Below, in pieces: positions 9,358 through 16,980 of a stretch of DNA of 64,000 bases (the first letter of the stretch is position 1; each line of letters starts with the position of its first letter). The DNA is taken from the NCBI RefSeq assembly GCF_014645195.1, contig NZ_BMLK01000014.1, positions 83,681-147,680 of the forward strand, read 5' to 3'. Below the pieces are notes generated by a model that was not told the origin of the DNA, made no database searches, and saw nothing but the letters and a program-made list of their open reading frames with translations. Made by a program: the position numbers and the translations under genes. This DNA comes from Novosphingobium indicum (GTDB taxonomy: Bacteria > Pseudomonadota > Alphaproteobacteria > Sphingomonadales > Sphingomonadaceae).

Positions 9358-10493
9358 CCGATCTTTTCGAAAACCCCATTGGCCTCGACGGTTTTGAATT
9401 CGTGGAATTCTCCGCGCCTGAAAAGGGCGTTCTGGAGCCGATCTTCGAAGCCATGGGCTTCACGAAGATCGCACGCCACCGCTCGAAGGACGTCGAGCTC
9501 TGGCGCCAGGGCGAGATCAACTTCATCACCAATTACGAGCCGCACAGCCCGGCCTGGTTCTTCAGCCGCGAGCACGGCCCCTCGGCCTGCGGCATGGGCT
9601 TTCGCGTGCGCGACGCGCGCAAGGCCTATGACGAACTGCTCGCACGCTCGGCTGAGCCGGTGCAGGTCGAGACCGGCCCGATGGAACTGCGCCTGCCCGG
9701 CATTCGCGGCATCGGCAACTCGATCATCTACCTGATCGACCGTTACGAGCGCGACGGCGGGAACGGAAAGAGCGAGGGGGCCCTCTCGATCTATGACATC
9801 GATTTCGAATACCTGCCGGGCGTGGACCGTCACCCCAAGGGCGCGGGCTTCGACCGGATCGATCACCTCACCCACAACGTCTACGGCGGCCGCATGGCCT
9901 ATTGGGCTGACTACTATGAGAAGCTCTTCAACTTCCGCGAGATCCGTTACTTCGACATCAAGGGCGAATATACCGGCCTGACCTCAAAGGCGCTGACCGC
10001 GCCCGACGGCAAGATCCGCATCCCGCTCAACGAAGAGGGCGAGGGCGGAAAAGGCCAGATCGAGGAGTTCCTGCGCGAATTCAACGGCGAGGGCATCCAG
10101 CACATCGCCCTGATCACCGACAACCTGCTTGAGGCCTGGGACCGCCTGAAGAAGCTGGGCGTGCCGTTCATGACCGCGCCGCCCGAAGCCTACTACGACA
10201 TGCTCGACGAGCGCCTGCCGGGCCATGGTCAGCCGGTCAGCGAGTTGAAGGCCTGCGGCATCCTGCTCGACGGCACCACAGACGGCGGCAAACCGCGCCT
10301 GCTGCTGCAGATCTTCGCGGAAGCGCAGGTGGGCCCGGTCTTCTTCGAGTTCATCGAGCGTCAGGGCGACGAAGGGTTCGGCGAGGGTAACTTCAAGGCG
10401 CTGTTCGAATCCATGGAGCGCGATCAGGTTCGCCGCGGCGTGCTGCAGCCTGTCCCGAGCGAGGTCGAGGGAGTGGAAGAGCCCGCGGAATAA
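9354..10493 (+). CDS. hppD: 4-hydroxyphenylpyruvate dioxygenase
   Basis: Turns 4-hydroxyphenylpyruvate into homogentisate. It is a two-domain vicinal-oxygen-chelate protein whose iron ligands are His171 (DRIDHLTHN), His250 (GIQHIAL) and Glu332 (GPVFFEF), each shifted by ten from the Pseudomonas enzyme numbering. Length is 379 aa, normal for the family. It is translationally coupled to phhA by a 4-bp overlap. The next step, homogentisate 1,2-dioxygenase (hmgA), is not next door; a small VOC protein takes that position. Confidence 0.95.
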   Translation: MTDLFENPIGLDGFEFVEFSAPEKGVLEPIFEAMGFTKIARHRSKDVELWRQGEINFITNYEPHSPAWFFSREHGPSACGMGFRVRDARKAYDELLARSAEPVQVETGPMELRLPGIRGIGNSIIYLIDRYERDGGNGKSEGALSIYDIDFEYLPGVDRHPKGAGFDRIDHLTHNVYGGRMAYWADYYEKLFNFREIRYFDIKGEYTGLTSKALTAPDGKIRIPLNEEGEGGKGQIEEFLREFNGEGIQHIALITDNLLEAWDRLKKLGVPFMTAPPEAYYDMLDERLPGHGQPVSELKACGILLDGTTDGGKPRLLLQIFAEAQVGPVFFEFIERQGDEGFGEGNFKALFESMERDQVRRGVLQPVPSEVEGVEEPAE

Positions 10494-10510
10494 GATCACC
10501 GACTGGGGGG

Positions 10511-10589
10511 CGGGGCTGCGCCCAGGTGCAGCCAGCCCCGGAGCCCGCCCGGCCGTGCTTTTTTTCCGGGTCGCGGTCTGGCGGGCTCC
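10511..10589 (+). other. Two overlapping hairpins between hppD and the VOC gene
   Basis: The first stem is CGGGGCTG (10511-10518) with CAGCCCCG (10533-10540). The second is GGAGCCCGCC (10540-10549) with GGCGGGCTCC (10580-10589), a perfect 10-bp stem whose loop carries a run of seven T (10559-10565). The stems meet at base 10540. A hairpin followed 18 bases later by a T-run inside the loop of a second stem looks like an attenuator or leaky terminator within the operon. This is structural inference only. Confidence 0.4.
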
Positions 10590-10610
10590 AACGATTATGG
10601 AGAGGCAAGT

Positions 10611-11180
10611 ATGACACAAGGCATTGCAGCGGACCGCGCGCCCGTGCTGGGCGGCATCCACCACGTCGCATACCGGTGCCGAGACGCGAAAGAGACCGTG
10701 GAGTTCTACCGCGACGTGCTCGGCATGGACTTCATGCTGGCGATCGCGGAGGACGAGGTTCCGTCGACCGGCGAGCCGGACCCGTACATCCACATCTTCA
10801 TGGATGCCGGCGGCGGCAATGTGCTGGCCTTTTTCGAACTGCCCAACGCGCCCGACATGGGCCGCGACGAGGCGACGCCGGCTTGGGTGCAGCACATCGC
10901 CTTCAAGGTTGACAGCGAGGAGAGCCTGCTGGCCGCCAAGGCCCGCGCCGAGGCGCGCGGCCTCGATGTGGTCGGGCCGACGCATCACGGCGTGTTCAAG
11001 TCGATCTATTTCTTCGATCCCAACGGCCACCGCCTTGAACTGGCGTGGCAGTTCGGTACGCCTGACCAGATGCGCAGCCTCAAGGACGTGGCCGAGGACA
11101 TGCTCGAGGAATGGTCGCGCACCAAGAAGGCTCCGCGCCATGCGGCGTGGCTGCACGAGAAGATTGCCGCCGAAACCTGA
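10611..11180 (+). CDS. VOC superfamily protein (glyoxalase/extradiol dioxygenase-like)
   Basis: A 189-residue protein with two beta-alpha-beta-beta-beta modules forming one metal site. Likely ligands are His18 (GIHHVAY), Glu76 (AFFEL), His95 (VQHIAF) and Glu143 (RLELAW). It is preceded by GGAGAGG, a strong ribosome site. It lies between hppD and maiA, where homogentisate dioxygenase and fumarylacetoacetase genes often sit, so a role in tyrosine ring cleavage or in detoxifying a pathway aldehyde is possible. The family is too diverse to name the reaction. Confidence 0.8.
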   Translation: MTQGIAADRAPVLGGIHHVAYRCRDAKETVEFYRDVLGMDFMLAIAEDEVPSTGEPDPYIHIFMDAGGGNVLAFFELPNAPDMGRDEATPAWVQHIAFKVDSEESLLAAKARAEARGLDVVGPTHHGVFKSIYFFDPNGHRLELAWQFGTPDQMRSLKDVAEDMLEEWSRTKKAPRHAAWLHEKIAAET

Positions 11181-11196
11181 CCGGGAAGCCAGCCCC

Positions 11197-11838
11197 ATGC
11201 GCCTCTATGCCTACTACCGCAGCTCCACCAGCTACCGCCTGCGCATCGCGCTGAACCTCAAGGGACTGGATTACGAGATCGTGCCGGTGAACCTGCTCGA
11301 AGCCGAGCAGCGCAGCGAGGCCTATCGCAAGCTCAATCCCTTCGCGGGCGTCCCGGCGCTGGAAGCGGACGGACGCGTCTATGCCCAGTCGATGGCGATC
11401 CTCGAATGGCTGGACGAGCGCTATCCCGATCGCGCGCTACTGCCGGCGGACGTGGAAGACCGCTTCACCATGCGCGAACTGAGCCTGGCGATCGCGACCG
11501 AACTGCATGCGCCGTTGAACCTGCCGGTGCTGAAGTATCTCAAGACCGACCTCGGCCATTCGCAGGACGAGATCGACACCTGGTATCGCCACTGGTTGCT
11601 GAAGACCCTCGTTCCGCTGGAAGCGCGCCTCTCCGCGCTGGGCAGCCACGACTACCTGTTCGATGCGCCGGGCCTGTTCGAATGCGTCCTGATCCCGCAA
11701 CTCTACAACGCGCGCCGGTTCGATTTCGACCTCTCCGCCATGCCGCACATGACGCGGATCGAGGCCGCGTGTCTGAAGCACCCCGCTTTCGTGGCGGCGC
11801 ATCCGGATAACCAGCCGGATAGTCCGGAACAGGCTTAG
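11197..11838 (+). CDS. maiA: Maleylacetoacetate isomerase (zeta-class GST)
   Basis: Isomerises maleylacetoacetate to fumarylacetoacetate with glutathione in tyrosine breakdown. The 213-residue product has the zeta-GST N-terminus RLYAYYRSSTSYRLRIAL, a variant of the SSxSxRVRIAL active-site motif, then NPFAGVPALEADG and QSMAILEWLDERYP of the thioredoxin-like domain, and an all-helical C-terminal domain. The ATG at 11197 matches the usual N-terminus; the longer open frame upstream only overlaps the VOC gene. Fumarylacetoacetase is not present in the window. Confidence 0.92.
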   Translation: MRLYAYYRSSTSYRLRIALNLKGLDYEIVPVNLLEAEQRSEAYRKLNPFAGVPALEADGRVYAQSMAILEWLDERYPDRALLPADVEDRFTMRELSLAIATELHAPLNLPVLKYLKTDLGHSQDEIDTWYRHWLLKTLVPLEARLSALGSHDYLFDAPGLFECVLIPQLYNARRFDFDLSAMPHMTRIEAACLKHPAFVAAHPDNQPDSPEQA

Positions 11839-11929
11839 GCGGCGTGGAGCCATTTAATCCTGAATGATGGTCGGATTTCGGTATGGCCGAACAGGCCGTC
11901 GAACGGCCGGAATGTCGGGGGTACGGAGA

Positions 11930-12298
11930 TCAAGCCAAGGTTTCTATTGCCGCTCGTGTCTCTTCGGGGGTTGGTGGTCGACTGTCGTCCGCAACGAAGG
12001 TGATTGCCTCTGCAACCTCATCATCTTCAGGTTCGAAATCATCGCTCATCATGAGGCAGTCGCCGGTGTAGTTCGCGGACATCCAAAGGATGCTCTCATC
12101 AAACATACACTGAAGCAGGCGTTTCATGTGCTTGCGTGTGACAGTTGTTAGCGGCCCATCCGTTATGATGATGTAGCCGGTGTTAGCGGGGGACCGGAAG
12201 CCTTTTTCGCAAGCATCAACCTCCTCTTGAATAGCAAATGTGAAGTCCTGCGGTGTCGTCTCCCCTTCGAGAAATGAGACAAGTAGAGCGTGTTCCAT
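11930..12298 (-). CDS. Hypothetical protein, 122 residues
   Basis: I do not recognise this protein. It is acidic, begins MEHALLVSFLEGETTPQDF, has a hydrophobic strand GYIIITDGPL mid-protein and an acidic stretch SDDFEPEDDEVAEAI towards the C-terminus; no signal peptide or membrane helix. The DNA is visibly less GC-rich than the flanks and the gene stands alone, antisense to maiA, suggesting an acquired gene. The ribosome site is weak. The long open frame with a protein-like composition argues for a real gene. Confidence 0.55.
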   Translation of the reverse strand: MEHALLVSFLEGETTPQDFTFAIQEEVDACEKGFRSPANTGYIIITDGPLTTVTRKHMKRLLQCMFDESILWMSANYTGDCLMMSDDFEPEDDEVAEAITFVADDSRPPTPEETRAAIETLA

Positions 12299-12396
12299 CA
12301 GCGTTCAGTAGCTCAAATCCTAACGTCGGCAATGTCGGCCCCTTCGGAAAGGAAGCTTCCGGATTAAAATCGTGAAAACGGCTATGGGGATCGACG

Positions 12397-12415
12397 CTTC
12401 GCTCGACACGAACGG
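12397..12415. repeat. Partial copy of a dispersed CTTCGCTCGACACGAACGG repeat
   Basis: This 19-bp segment just downstream of the FGE gene matches the core of the longer palindromic element between accA and accC (56592-56663), read on the opposite strand in part. Short copies of this kind are typical of dispersed intergenic repeats. Confidence 0.4.
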
Positions 12416-12428
12416 GGGCGATGTTGGA

Positions 12429-13418
12429 TTACCCGCGACTGCGCACCACACAGCGAAAGCCGATATGGCTGGTCGCTGTGTCCACCATCTCCGGATGGCG
12501 CGCGGCCGGGCGGTAGCGCTGGCAGTAGTTGGCTGCGCATAAGTGCGAGCCGCCTTTGAGGACCTTGCGGCCGATGCGCACGCCGGGCTGGGACGGATCG
12601 AAGCTGCCTTTCAGCTTGCCGCCGCGGGGGTTGCTGAGGGTGCAGCATGAGCCGCTGGTCTTCTTCTTCGCGACTTCCGGTTTGTCGCTCCACCAGTCGC
12701 GGGTCCATTCCCAGGTGTTGGCGATCATGTCGTAGAGGCCGAAGCCGTTGGCCGGGAAGCTCCTGACCGGGGAGGTGCGCTCCCACCCGTCGAGGCACTG
12801 GTTGGCGAAGGGGAACAGGCCCTGCCAGTAGTTTGCCAGCATTGCGCCATCGGGCGCCAGTTCGTCGCCCCAGGCGTATTCCTTGCCCTCGAGGCCGCCG
12901 CGTGCGGCATATTCGAACTCGGCTTCGGTCGGCAGGTCCTTGCCCGCCCACTTCGCGTAGGCTTCGGCGTCGGCATAGGCGACCTGAACGACGGGATGGT
13001 CCCCCAAGTCCAGCGCATCGATGTCGGCATCCGGGCCGAGCGGATGGCGCCAGTCCGCACCGAACTCGAAGCGCCACCAGTTGCTCGGGTCTGACGTATC
13101 AACCGGCGTCGCGGTCTTGTGAAATACGAGCGATCCCGCCTTGGCCATCTCGGGCAGCATGCCGGGATAGTCCTTCGGATCGGGGACGATCTCGGCCACG
13201 GTTGTATAGCCGGTCTCTTCGACGAAGCGGGCGAACTGCCGGTTGGTGACGGGCGTCTCGTCGATCCAGAAGCCGTCCACCGCCACGCGGCGCAGGGGCG
13301 CTTCCTCGGGGTAGAACTGCTCGGAGCCCATGGTGAAGGTGCCGCCGGGCACGAAGACCATGCCCTCGGTGACGGCAGCGGTCGTGGCGGGGTTCAGGTC
13401 TTCCAACATCGGCCTCAT
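12429..13418 (-). CDS. Formylglycine-generating enzyme (SUMF1 family)
   Basis: Oxidises a cysteine in CxPxR motifs of sulfatases to formylglycine, using copper and O2. The 329-residue protein carries the FGE fold from MVFVPGGTFTMGSEQFYPEE onwards and, unlike many SUMF1-domain relatives, keeps both copper-binding cysteines: Cys294 and Cys299 in GGSHLCAANYCQRYR, with the CxxxxC spacing of true FGE, and ends with the conserved GFRC. No signal peptide is seen. No sulfatase with a CxPxR motif was recognised nearby, so its client must be encoded elsewhere. Confidence 0.9.
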   Translation of the reverse strand: MRPMLEDLNPATTAAVTEGMVFVPGGTFTMGSEQFYPEEAPLRRVAVDGFWIDETPVTNRQFARFVEETGYTTVAEIVPDPKDYPGMLPEMAKAGSLVFHKTATPVDTSDPSNWWRFEFGADWRHPLGPDADIDALDLGDHPVVQVAYADAEAYAKWAGKDLPTEAEFEYAARGGLEGKEYAWGDELAPDGAMLANYWQGLFPFANQCLDGWERTSPVRSFPANGFGLYDMIANTWEWTRDWWSDKPEVAKKKTSGSCCTLSNPRGGKLKGSFDPSQPGVRIGRKVLKGGSHLCAANYCQRYRPAARHPEMVDTATSHIGFRCVVRSRG

Positions 13419-13509
13419 TGGATTGGCGGCAATCAGGGCGTCATAGGCGGAACGGGCGAAGTGGGAAAGCTCAGGGGAACCATGGTGACGATGACTGTTC
13501 CACCTATTT

Positions 13510-13598
13510 CGTCATTGCGAGCCCGCAGGGCGAAGCAATCCAGGGCGGATTTCGCAGGCTCTGGATTGCCGCGTCGGCTTCGCCTCCTCGCAATGACG
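13510..13598. repeat. 89-bp palindromic intergenic repeat (CGTCATTGCGAG family)
   Basis: Ends are perfect 12-bp inverted repeats, CGTCATTGCGAG (13510-13521) and CTCGCAATGACG (13587-13598), with further pairing inside (GCAATCCAG with CTGGATTGC). It sits between the FGE gene and the fumC stop. It looks like a REP/MITE-type element and would fold into a long hairpin. Confidence 0.75.
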
Positions 13599-13614
13599 AT
13601 CAAGGGAGGGGCGA

Positions 13615-14997
13615 TCACACCATTGTTTCGGGGCGCACCACGCGGTCGAATGTCGCGGCATCGACCAGCCCCAGCTCCAGCGCCGCCTCGCGCAGGGTCT
13701 GGCCGGTGTCGTGCGCGTGCTTGGCGATCTTCGCGGCATTGTCATAGCCGATTTCGGGCGCCAGCGCCGTGACCAGCATCAGCGAACGCTCGACAAGCTC
13801 GGCGATCCGCTCGCGGTTGGGTTCGATCCCTTCGACGCAGCGCTCGGTAAAGCTGGTCATGCCGACGGAGAGCAGGTGGATCGAGCGGATCACCGCGGCG
13901 CCGATCAGCGGCTTGAACACGTTGAGTTCGAACGCGCCCTGCATGCCGCCCACGGTCACCGCCTGATGGTTGCCGATCACTTGCGCGGCGACCATCGTCA
14001 GCATCTCGCACTGGGTGGGATTGACCTTCCCCGGCATGATCGAGCTGCCCGGCTCGTTCGCGGGCAGGTCCAGTTCGCCGAGGCCGGAGCGCGGGCCGGA
14101 CGCGAGCCAGCGGATGTCGTTGGCGATCTTGTTGAGCGCGACCGCCAGCGTGTTCAGGCGACCGGAAAACTCCACCAGCGTATCGTGCGTCGCCAAGGCC
14201 TCGAACTTGTTGGGCGCAGTGACGAAGGGCAGACCGGTGAGCTTGGCGATTTCTTCCGCGAAGGCCTCGCCGAAGCCTTCCGGTGCATTGAGGCCGGTGC
14301 CGACTGCCGTTCCGCCCTGCGCCAGTCGGCACAGGCCATGCTCGATCAGCGGCGTGGTGCGCGTGCGCGAGAGCCGCATCTGCGCGTAGTACCCGGAGAA
14401 CTCCTGGCCCAGCGTGACCGGTGTCGCGTCCTGCAGGTGGGTGCGGCCGATCTTGACGATCTCTTCCCACGCCTTGGCCTTGGACAGCAGCGCGCCTTCC
14501 AGCCGTTCCATGGCGGGGACCAGATCGTGCGTGGCCGCAAGCGCGGCCGCCACGTGCATCGCGGTGGGGAAGCTGTCGTTGGAGGACTGGCTCTTGTTGA
14601 CGTGATCGTTGGGGTGGACCGGCGCCTTGCCGCCGCGCTGCCCGGTCAGGATCTCGTTGGCGCGCCCGGCGATTACCTCGTTGACGTTCATGTTCGTCTG
14701 GGTGCCGCTGCCGGTCTGCCAGATCACCAGCGGGAACTGGTCGTCCAGCCGGCCTTGCGCGACTTCCCCGGCGGCCTGCTCGATGGCGTCGGCCAGCGGC
14801 GCGTCGAGCCCGTGGCGGCGGTTGACCCGCGAGGCAGCCTGTTTGACCAGCGCCATGGCGTGAACGATCGCCATCGGCATCCGTTCGGTATCGCCGAAGG
14901 GAAAGTTTTCGATACTGCGCTGGGTCTGCGCGCCCCAGTAGGCGTCTGCGGGTACGTCGATCTCGCCAATACTGTCGGATTCGCGGCGCATGTCCAT
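13615..14997 (-). CDS. fumC: Class II fumarate hydratase
   Basis: Interconverts fumarate and malate in the TCA cycle; iron-independent, homotetrameric type. It is 460 residues long, with the superfamily signature [15 protein letters not shown], the substrate motif [13 protein letters not shown] and the [10 protein letters not shown] loop. The frame is open far upstream to 15534, but that part overlaps the amino-acid dehydrogenase gene; the ATG at 14997 has GAGAGG eight bases upstream and matches the family N-terminus ([19 protein letters not shown]). It follows the amino-acid dehydrogenase on the same strand with a 104-bp gap, so co-transcription is possible. Confidence 0.95.
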   Translation of the reverse strand: MDMRRESDSIGEIDVPADAYWGAQTQRSIENFPFGDTERMPMAIVHAMALVKQAASRVNRRHGLDAPLADAIEQAAGEVAQGRLDDQFPLVIWQTGSGTQTNMNVNEVIAGRANEILTGQRGGKAPVHPNDHVNKSQSSNDSFPTAMHVAAALAATHDLVPAMERLEGALLSKAKAWEEIVKIGRTHLQDATPVTLGQEFSGYYAQMRLSRTRTTPLIEHGLCRLAQGGTAVGTGLNAPEGFGEAFAEEIAKLTGLPFVTAPNKFEALATHDTLVEFSGRLNTLAVALNKIANDIRWLASGPRSGLGELDLPANEPGSSIMPGKVNPTQCEMLTMVAAQVIGNHQAVTVGGMQGAFELNVFKPLIGAAVIRSIHLLSVGMTSFTERCVEGIEPNRERIAELVERSLMLVTALAPEIGYDNAAKIAKHAHDTGQTLREAALELGLVDAATFDRVVRPETMV

Positions 14998-15101
14998 CGC
15001 TTTCGCCTCTCTTGTGGCTGGGGAACTTCGGGTTACCGGAAGGAAGCCGGGAACGCCATTGTTCCGCGCAGGGGCAGGGGGGGAGGCGAAAGCTCCGGGT
15101 G

Positions 15102-16154
15102 TCAGGCAACCTTGGCGACAGGCCGCGACATCAGCTGTTCGGCCATGCGGTCCGCGACGACCGAGGGCGGGAGGTTGTCGCGCGCCGCTGCCTGAAGGAT
15201 GCCGGCCGTGCGTGGCCCGATCTTGAGCACGCGGCTCCGCACGTCCTCGACGCTTTCGCCGAGGTATTCGGCGGATACGTTGATGATGCCGCCGGCGTTG
15301 GCGACATAGTCCGGCGCATAGGCAATGCCGCGTTCGAGCAGCGCCTTGGCAATGCCCGGTTCGGCCAGTTGGTTGTTGGCCGCGCCGCAGACCAGCCCGG
15401 CCTTCAGACCGGCCACGCTCTTTTCGTTCAGCGCGCCGCCGAGGGCGCAAGGGGCGAATACGTCGGCTTCTGCCTGCGCAATCTCGTCGATGGAAGCGAC
15501 CTCGGCACCGAATTCCCTGGCGAGGGCCGCGCACCGTTCGGCGTTGATGTCGGCCAGGATCAGGTGTGCGCCGGCTTCATGCAGCCTGCGGCAGAGGTCG
15601 CCGCCGACATTGCCCACGCCCTGCACCGCCACGGTCACGCCCGAAAGGCCGCTGCCGAAGCGGAACTGCACGGCGGCCTTCATCGCCTCGAACACGCCGA
15701 GCGCGGTCCAGGGCGAGGGATCGCCGCCGGCAAAGCCCGGACGCGAGGTACGGCCGGCGACATGGCGCGTCTTGTTGGCCACGAATTCCATGTCGGCAAC
15801 GCTGGTACCGACGTCTTCGGCGGTCACGTAGCGGCCATCGAGCCTTGCAACGGCGGCACCGAAGGCTTCGAACAGGGCCCTGCGGTCGAAATCGCCGGCA
15901 GGCCTGCGCAGCACGGCCTTGCCGCCGCCGAAGGGCAGTTCGGCCATGGCGTTCTTGTAGCTCATGCCTTCGGCAAGGCGGAAGGCATCGACCATGGCGG
16001 CATTGGCATCGGGATAGGTCCAGAGACGGCAGCCGCCGGCAGCCGGCCCGCGTGCCGTGGAATGGATGGCAATCACCCCGTCGAGCCCGGCGGCTTCGTC
16101 GTGCAGGCGGACATATTCCATCGGCGGCATCATGCGGTGGGCGGCGGTGACCAT
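15102..16154 (-). CDS. Glu/Leu/Phe/Val family amino-acid dehydrogenase
   Basis: NAD-dependent oxidative deaminase of hydrophobic amino acids, 350 residues. It shows the ELFV N-terminal domain with [10 protein letters not shown], catalytic lysines Lys67 ([15 protein letters not shown]) and Lys79, and the Rossmann motif [12 protein letters not shown]. The ATG at 16154 has AAGGAG seven bases upstream and is chosen over an upstream ATG at 16178. It is divergent from an Lrp/AsnC regulator with a dyad between them. Leucine/valine or phenylalanine could be the substrate; sequence alone does not decide. Confidence 0.88.
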   Translation of the reverse strand: MVTAAHRMMPPMEYVRLHDEAAGLDGVIAIHSTARGPAAGGCRLWTYPDANAAMVDAFRLAEGMSYKNAMAELPFGGGKAVLRRPAGDFDRRALFEAFGAAVARLDGRYVTAEDVGTSVADMEFVANKTRHVAGRTSRPGFAGGDPSPWTALGVFEAMKAAVQFRFGSGLSGVTVAVQGVGNVGGDLCRRLHEAGAHLILADINAERCAALAREFGAEVASIDEIAQAEADVFAPCALGGALNEKSVAGLKAGLVCGAANNQLAEPGIAKALLERGIAYAPDYVANAGGIINVSAEYLGESVEDVRSRVLKIGPRTAGILQAAARDNLPPSVVADRMAEQLMSRPVAKVA

Positions 16155-16247
16155 TTCAGAACTCCTTCTCGGTCCCACTATAATCGCAGCATGGCAGAGA
16201 GATTTCTCACCTCATTTCCGAGCCTGCGGCCCAATTTTCGCAAAGAC

Positions 16248-16275
16248 CATTCTTATTGTGCATGTTATGAGAATG
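16248..16275. promoter_or_regulatory. Imperfect dyad in the dehydrogenase-lrp divergent promoter
   Basis: CATTCTTAT (16248-16256) pairs with ATGAGAATG (16267-16275), 8 of 9 positions, separated by 10 bp, ending 2 bp before the Lrp-type start codon. Such a dyad over the start region could be the regulator's autoregulatory site. Confidence 0.35.
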
Positions 16276-16277
16276 AA

Positions 16278-16739
16278 ATGACCGGACTTGATGAATATGA
16301 GAGAAAAATTCTTCGCGAGCTGCAGCGCGATGCCAGCCAGACGACCGCGCAGATCGCCGAGAGGGTAGGGCTGTCTGCCTCGCCATGCTGGCGGCGTATC
16401 GATCGGCTGGAGCGCGAAGGCTTCATCAAGCGCCGCGTCGCCATTGTCGACCGCCACAAGGTGGGGATGAACGCGCACGTTTTCGCGCAGGTCAAGCTGA
16501 ACGCCCATGGCCGTGCCAACCTCGACGAATTCGCCGCCAAGATCCGCGAATATCCCGAGGTGCTTGACTGCTACGTGCTGATGGGATCGGTGGACTTCAT
16601 GATCCGCGTCGTGGCCGAGGACATCAATGCCTACGAGCAGTTCTTCTTCGAAAAGCTCTCGCAGCTTCCCGGCGTGCAGGAAATCACCTCGACCGTGGCG
16701 CTGTCCGAAATCAAGGCGACGACGGCGCTGCCGATTTAG
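16278..16739 (+). CDS. Lrp/AsnC family transcriptional regulator
   Basis: 153 residues with N-terminal helix-turn-helix (LDEYERKILRELQRDASQTT then SASPCWRRIDRLEREGFI) and a C-terminal RAM ligand domain. The start is the ATG at 16278; the much longer open frame upstream is antisense to the dehydrogenase. Divergent placement suggests it controls the amino-acid dehydrogenase in response to a branched-chain or aromatic amino acid, like the Lrp protein next to phhA. A repeat element follows the stop. Confidence 0.9.
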   Translation: MTGLDEYERKILRELQRDASQTTAQIAERVGLSASPCWRRIDRLEREGFIKRRVAIVDRHKVGMNAHVFAQVKLNAHGRANLDEFAAKIREYPEVLDCYVLMGSVDFMIRVVAEDINAYEQFFFEKLSQLPGVQEITSTVALSEIKATTALPI

Positions 16740-16757
16740 GCCACCTCCACCCAAATT

Positions 16758-16856
16758 CGTCATCCCCGCGAAGGCGGGGAACCCGCTTTTCTTCTATTCT
16801 CACCGCGCATACCGCGTCGACAAGGAAGCGGGACCCCCGCCTTCGCGGGGGCGACG
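16758..16856. repeat. Palindromic repeat, CGTCATCCCCGCGAAGGCGGGG family, full copy
   Basis: The left arm begins CGTCATCCCCGCGAAGGCGG and the right arm ends with its near-perfect inverted copy (CCGCCTTCGCGGGGGCGACG), with AAGCGGG/CCCGCTT pairing inside. A second full copy lies at 52767-52853 and a half copy at 27246-27273. Confidence 0.8.
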
Positions 16857-16911
16857 GGGATTGGATCGTCAGGGCTGCGATGAATTCCGTCAGGAGGCGA
16901 GTGGCGACCTG

Positions 16912-16950
16912 ATTTTTGCAACGATCCGTGCGGATCATTGCGTTTGATCG
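16912..16950 (+). promoter_or_regulatory. Shared 39-bp motif upstream of the purine superoperon
   Basis: Starts ATTTTTGCAACG and contains TCATTGCGTTTG; it is identical at 33 of 39 positions, with no gaps and in the same orientation, to 40328-40366 in the lysR/adenosine-deaminase promoter. The half-sites GCAACG and CGTTTG form an imperfect dyad as expected for a LysR-type box. It lies 31 bp before the first gene of the superoperon. Probable operator of the purine regulon. Confidence 0.65.
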
Positions 16951-16980
16951 ATAGGGGGCTAGGCGGCAGGTAGGGTATCC

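Noticed and set aside
14998..15534. N-terminal extension of fumarase C
   Set aside because: It overlaps the amino-acid dehydrogenase gene in another frame and is not fumarase-like; the ATG at 14997 has a ribosome site.
15012..16277. N-terminal extension of the Lrp/AsnC regulator to 575 residues
   Set aside because: The extra part is antisense to the amino-acid dehydrogenase; the regulator has its proper start at 16278.
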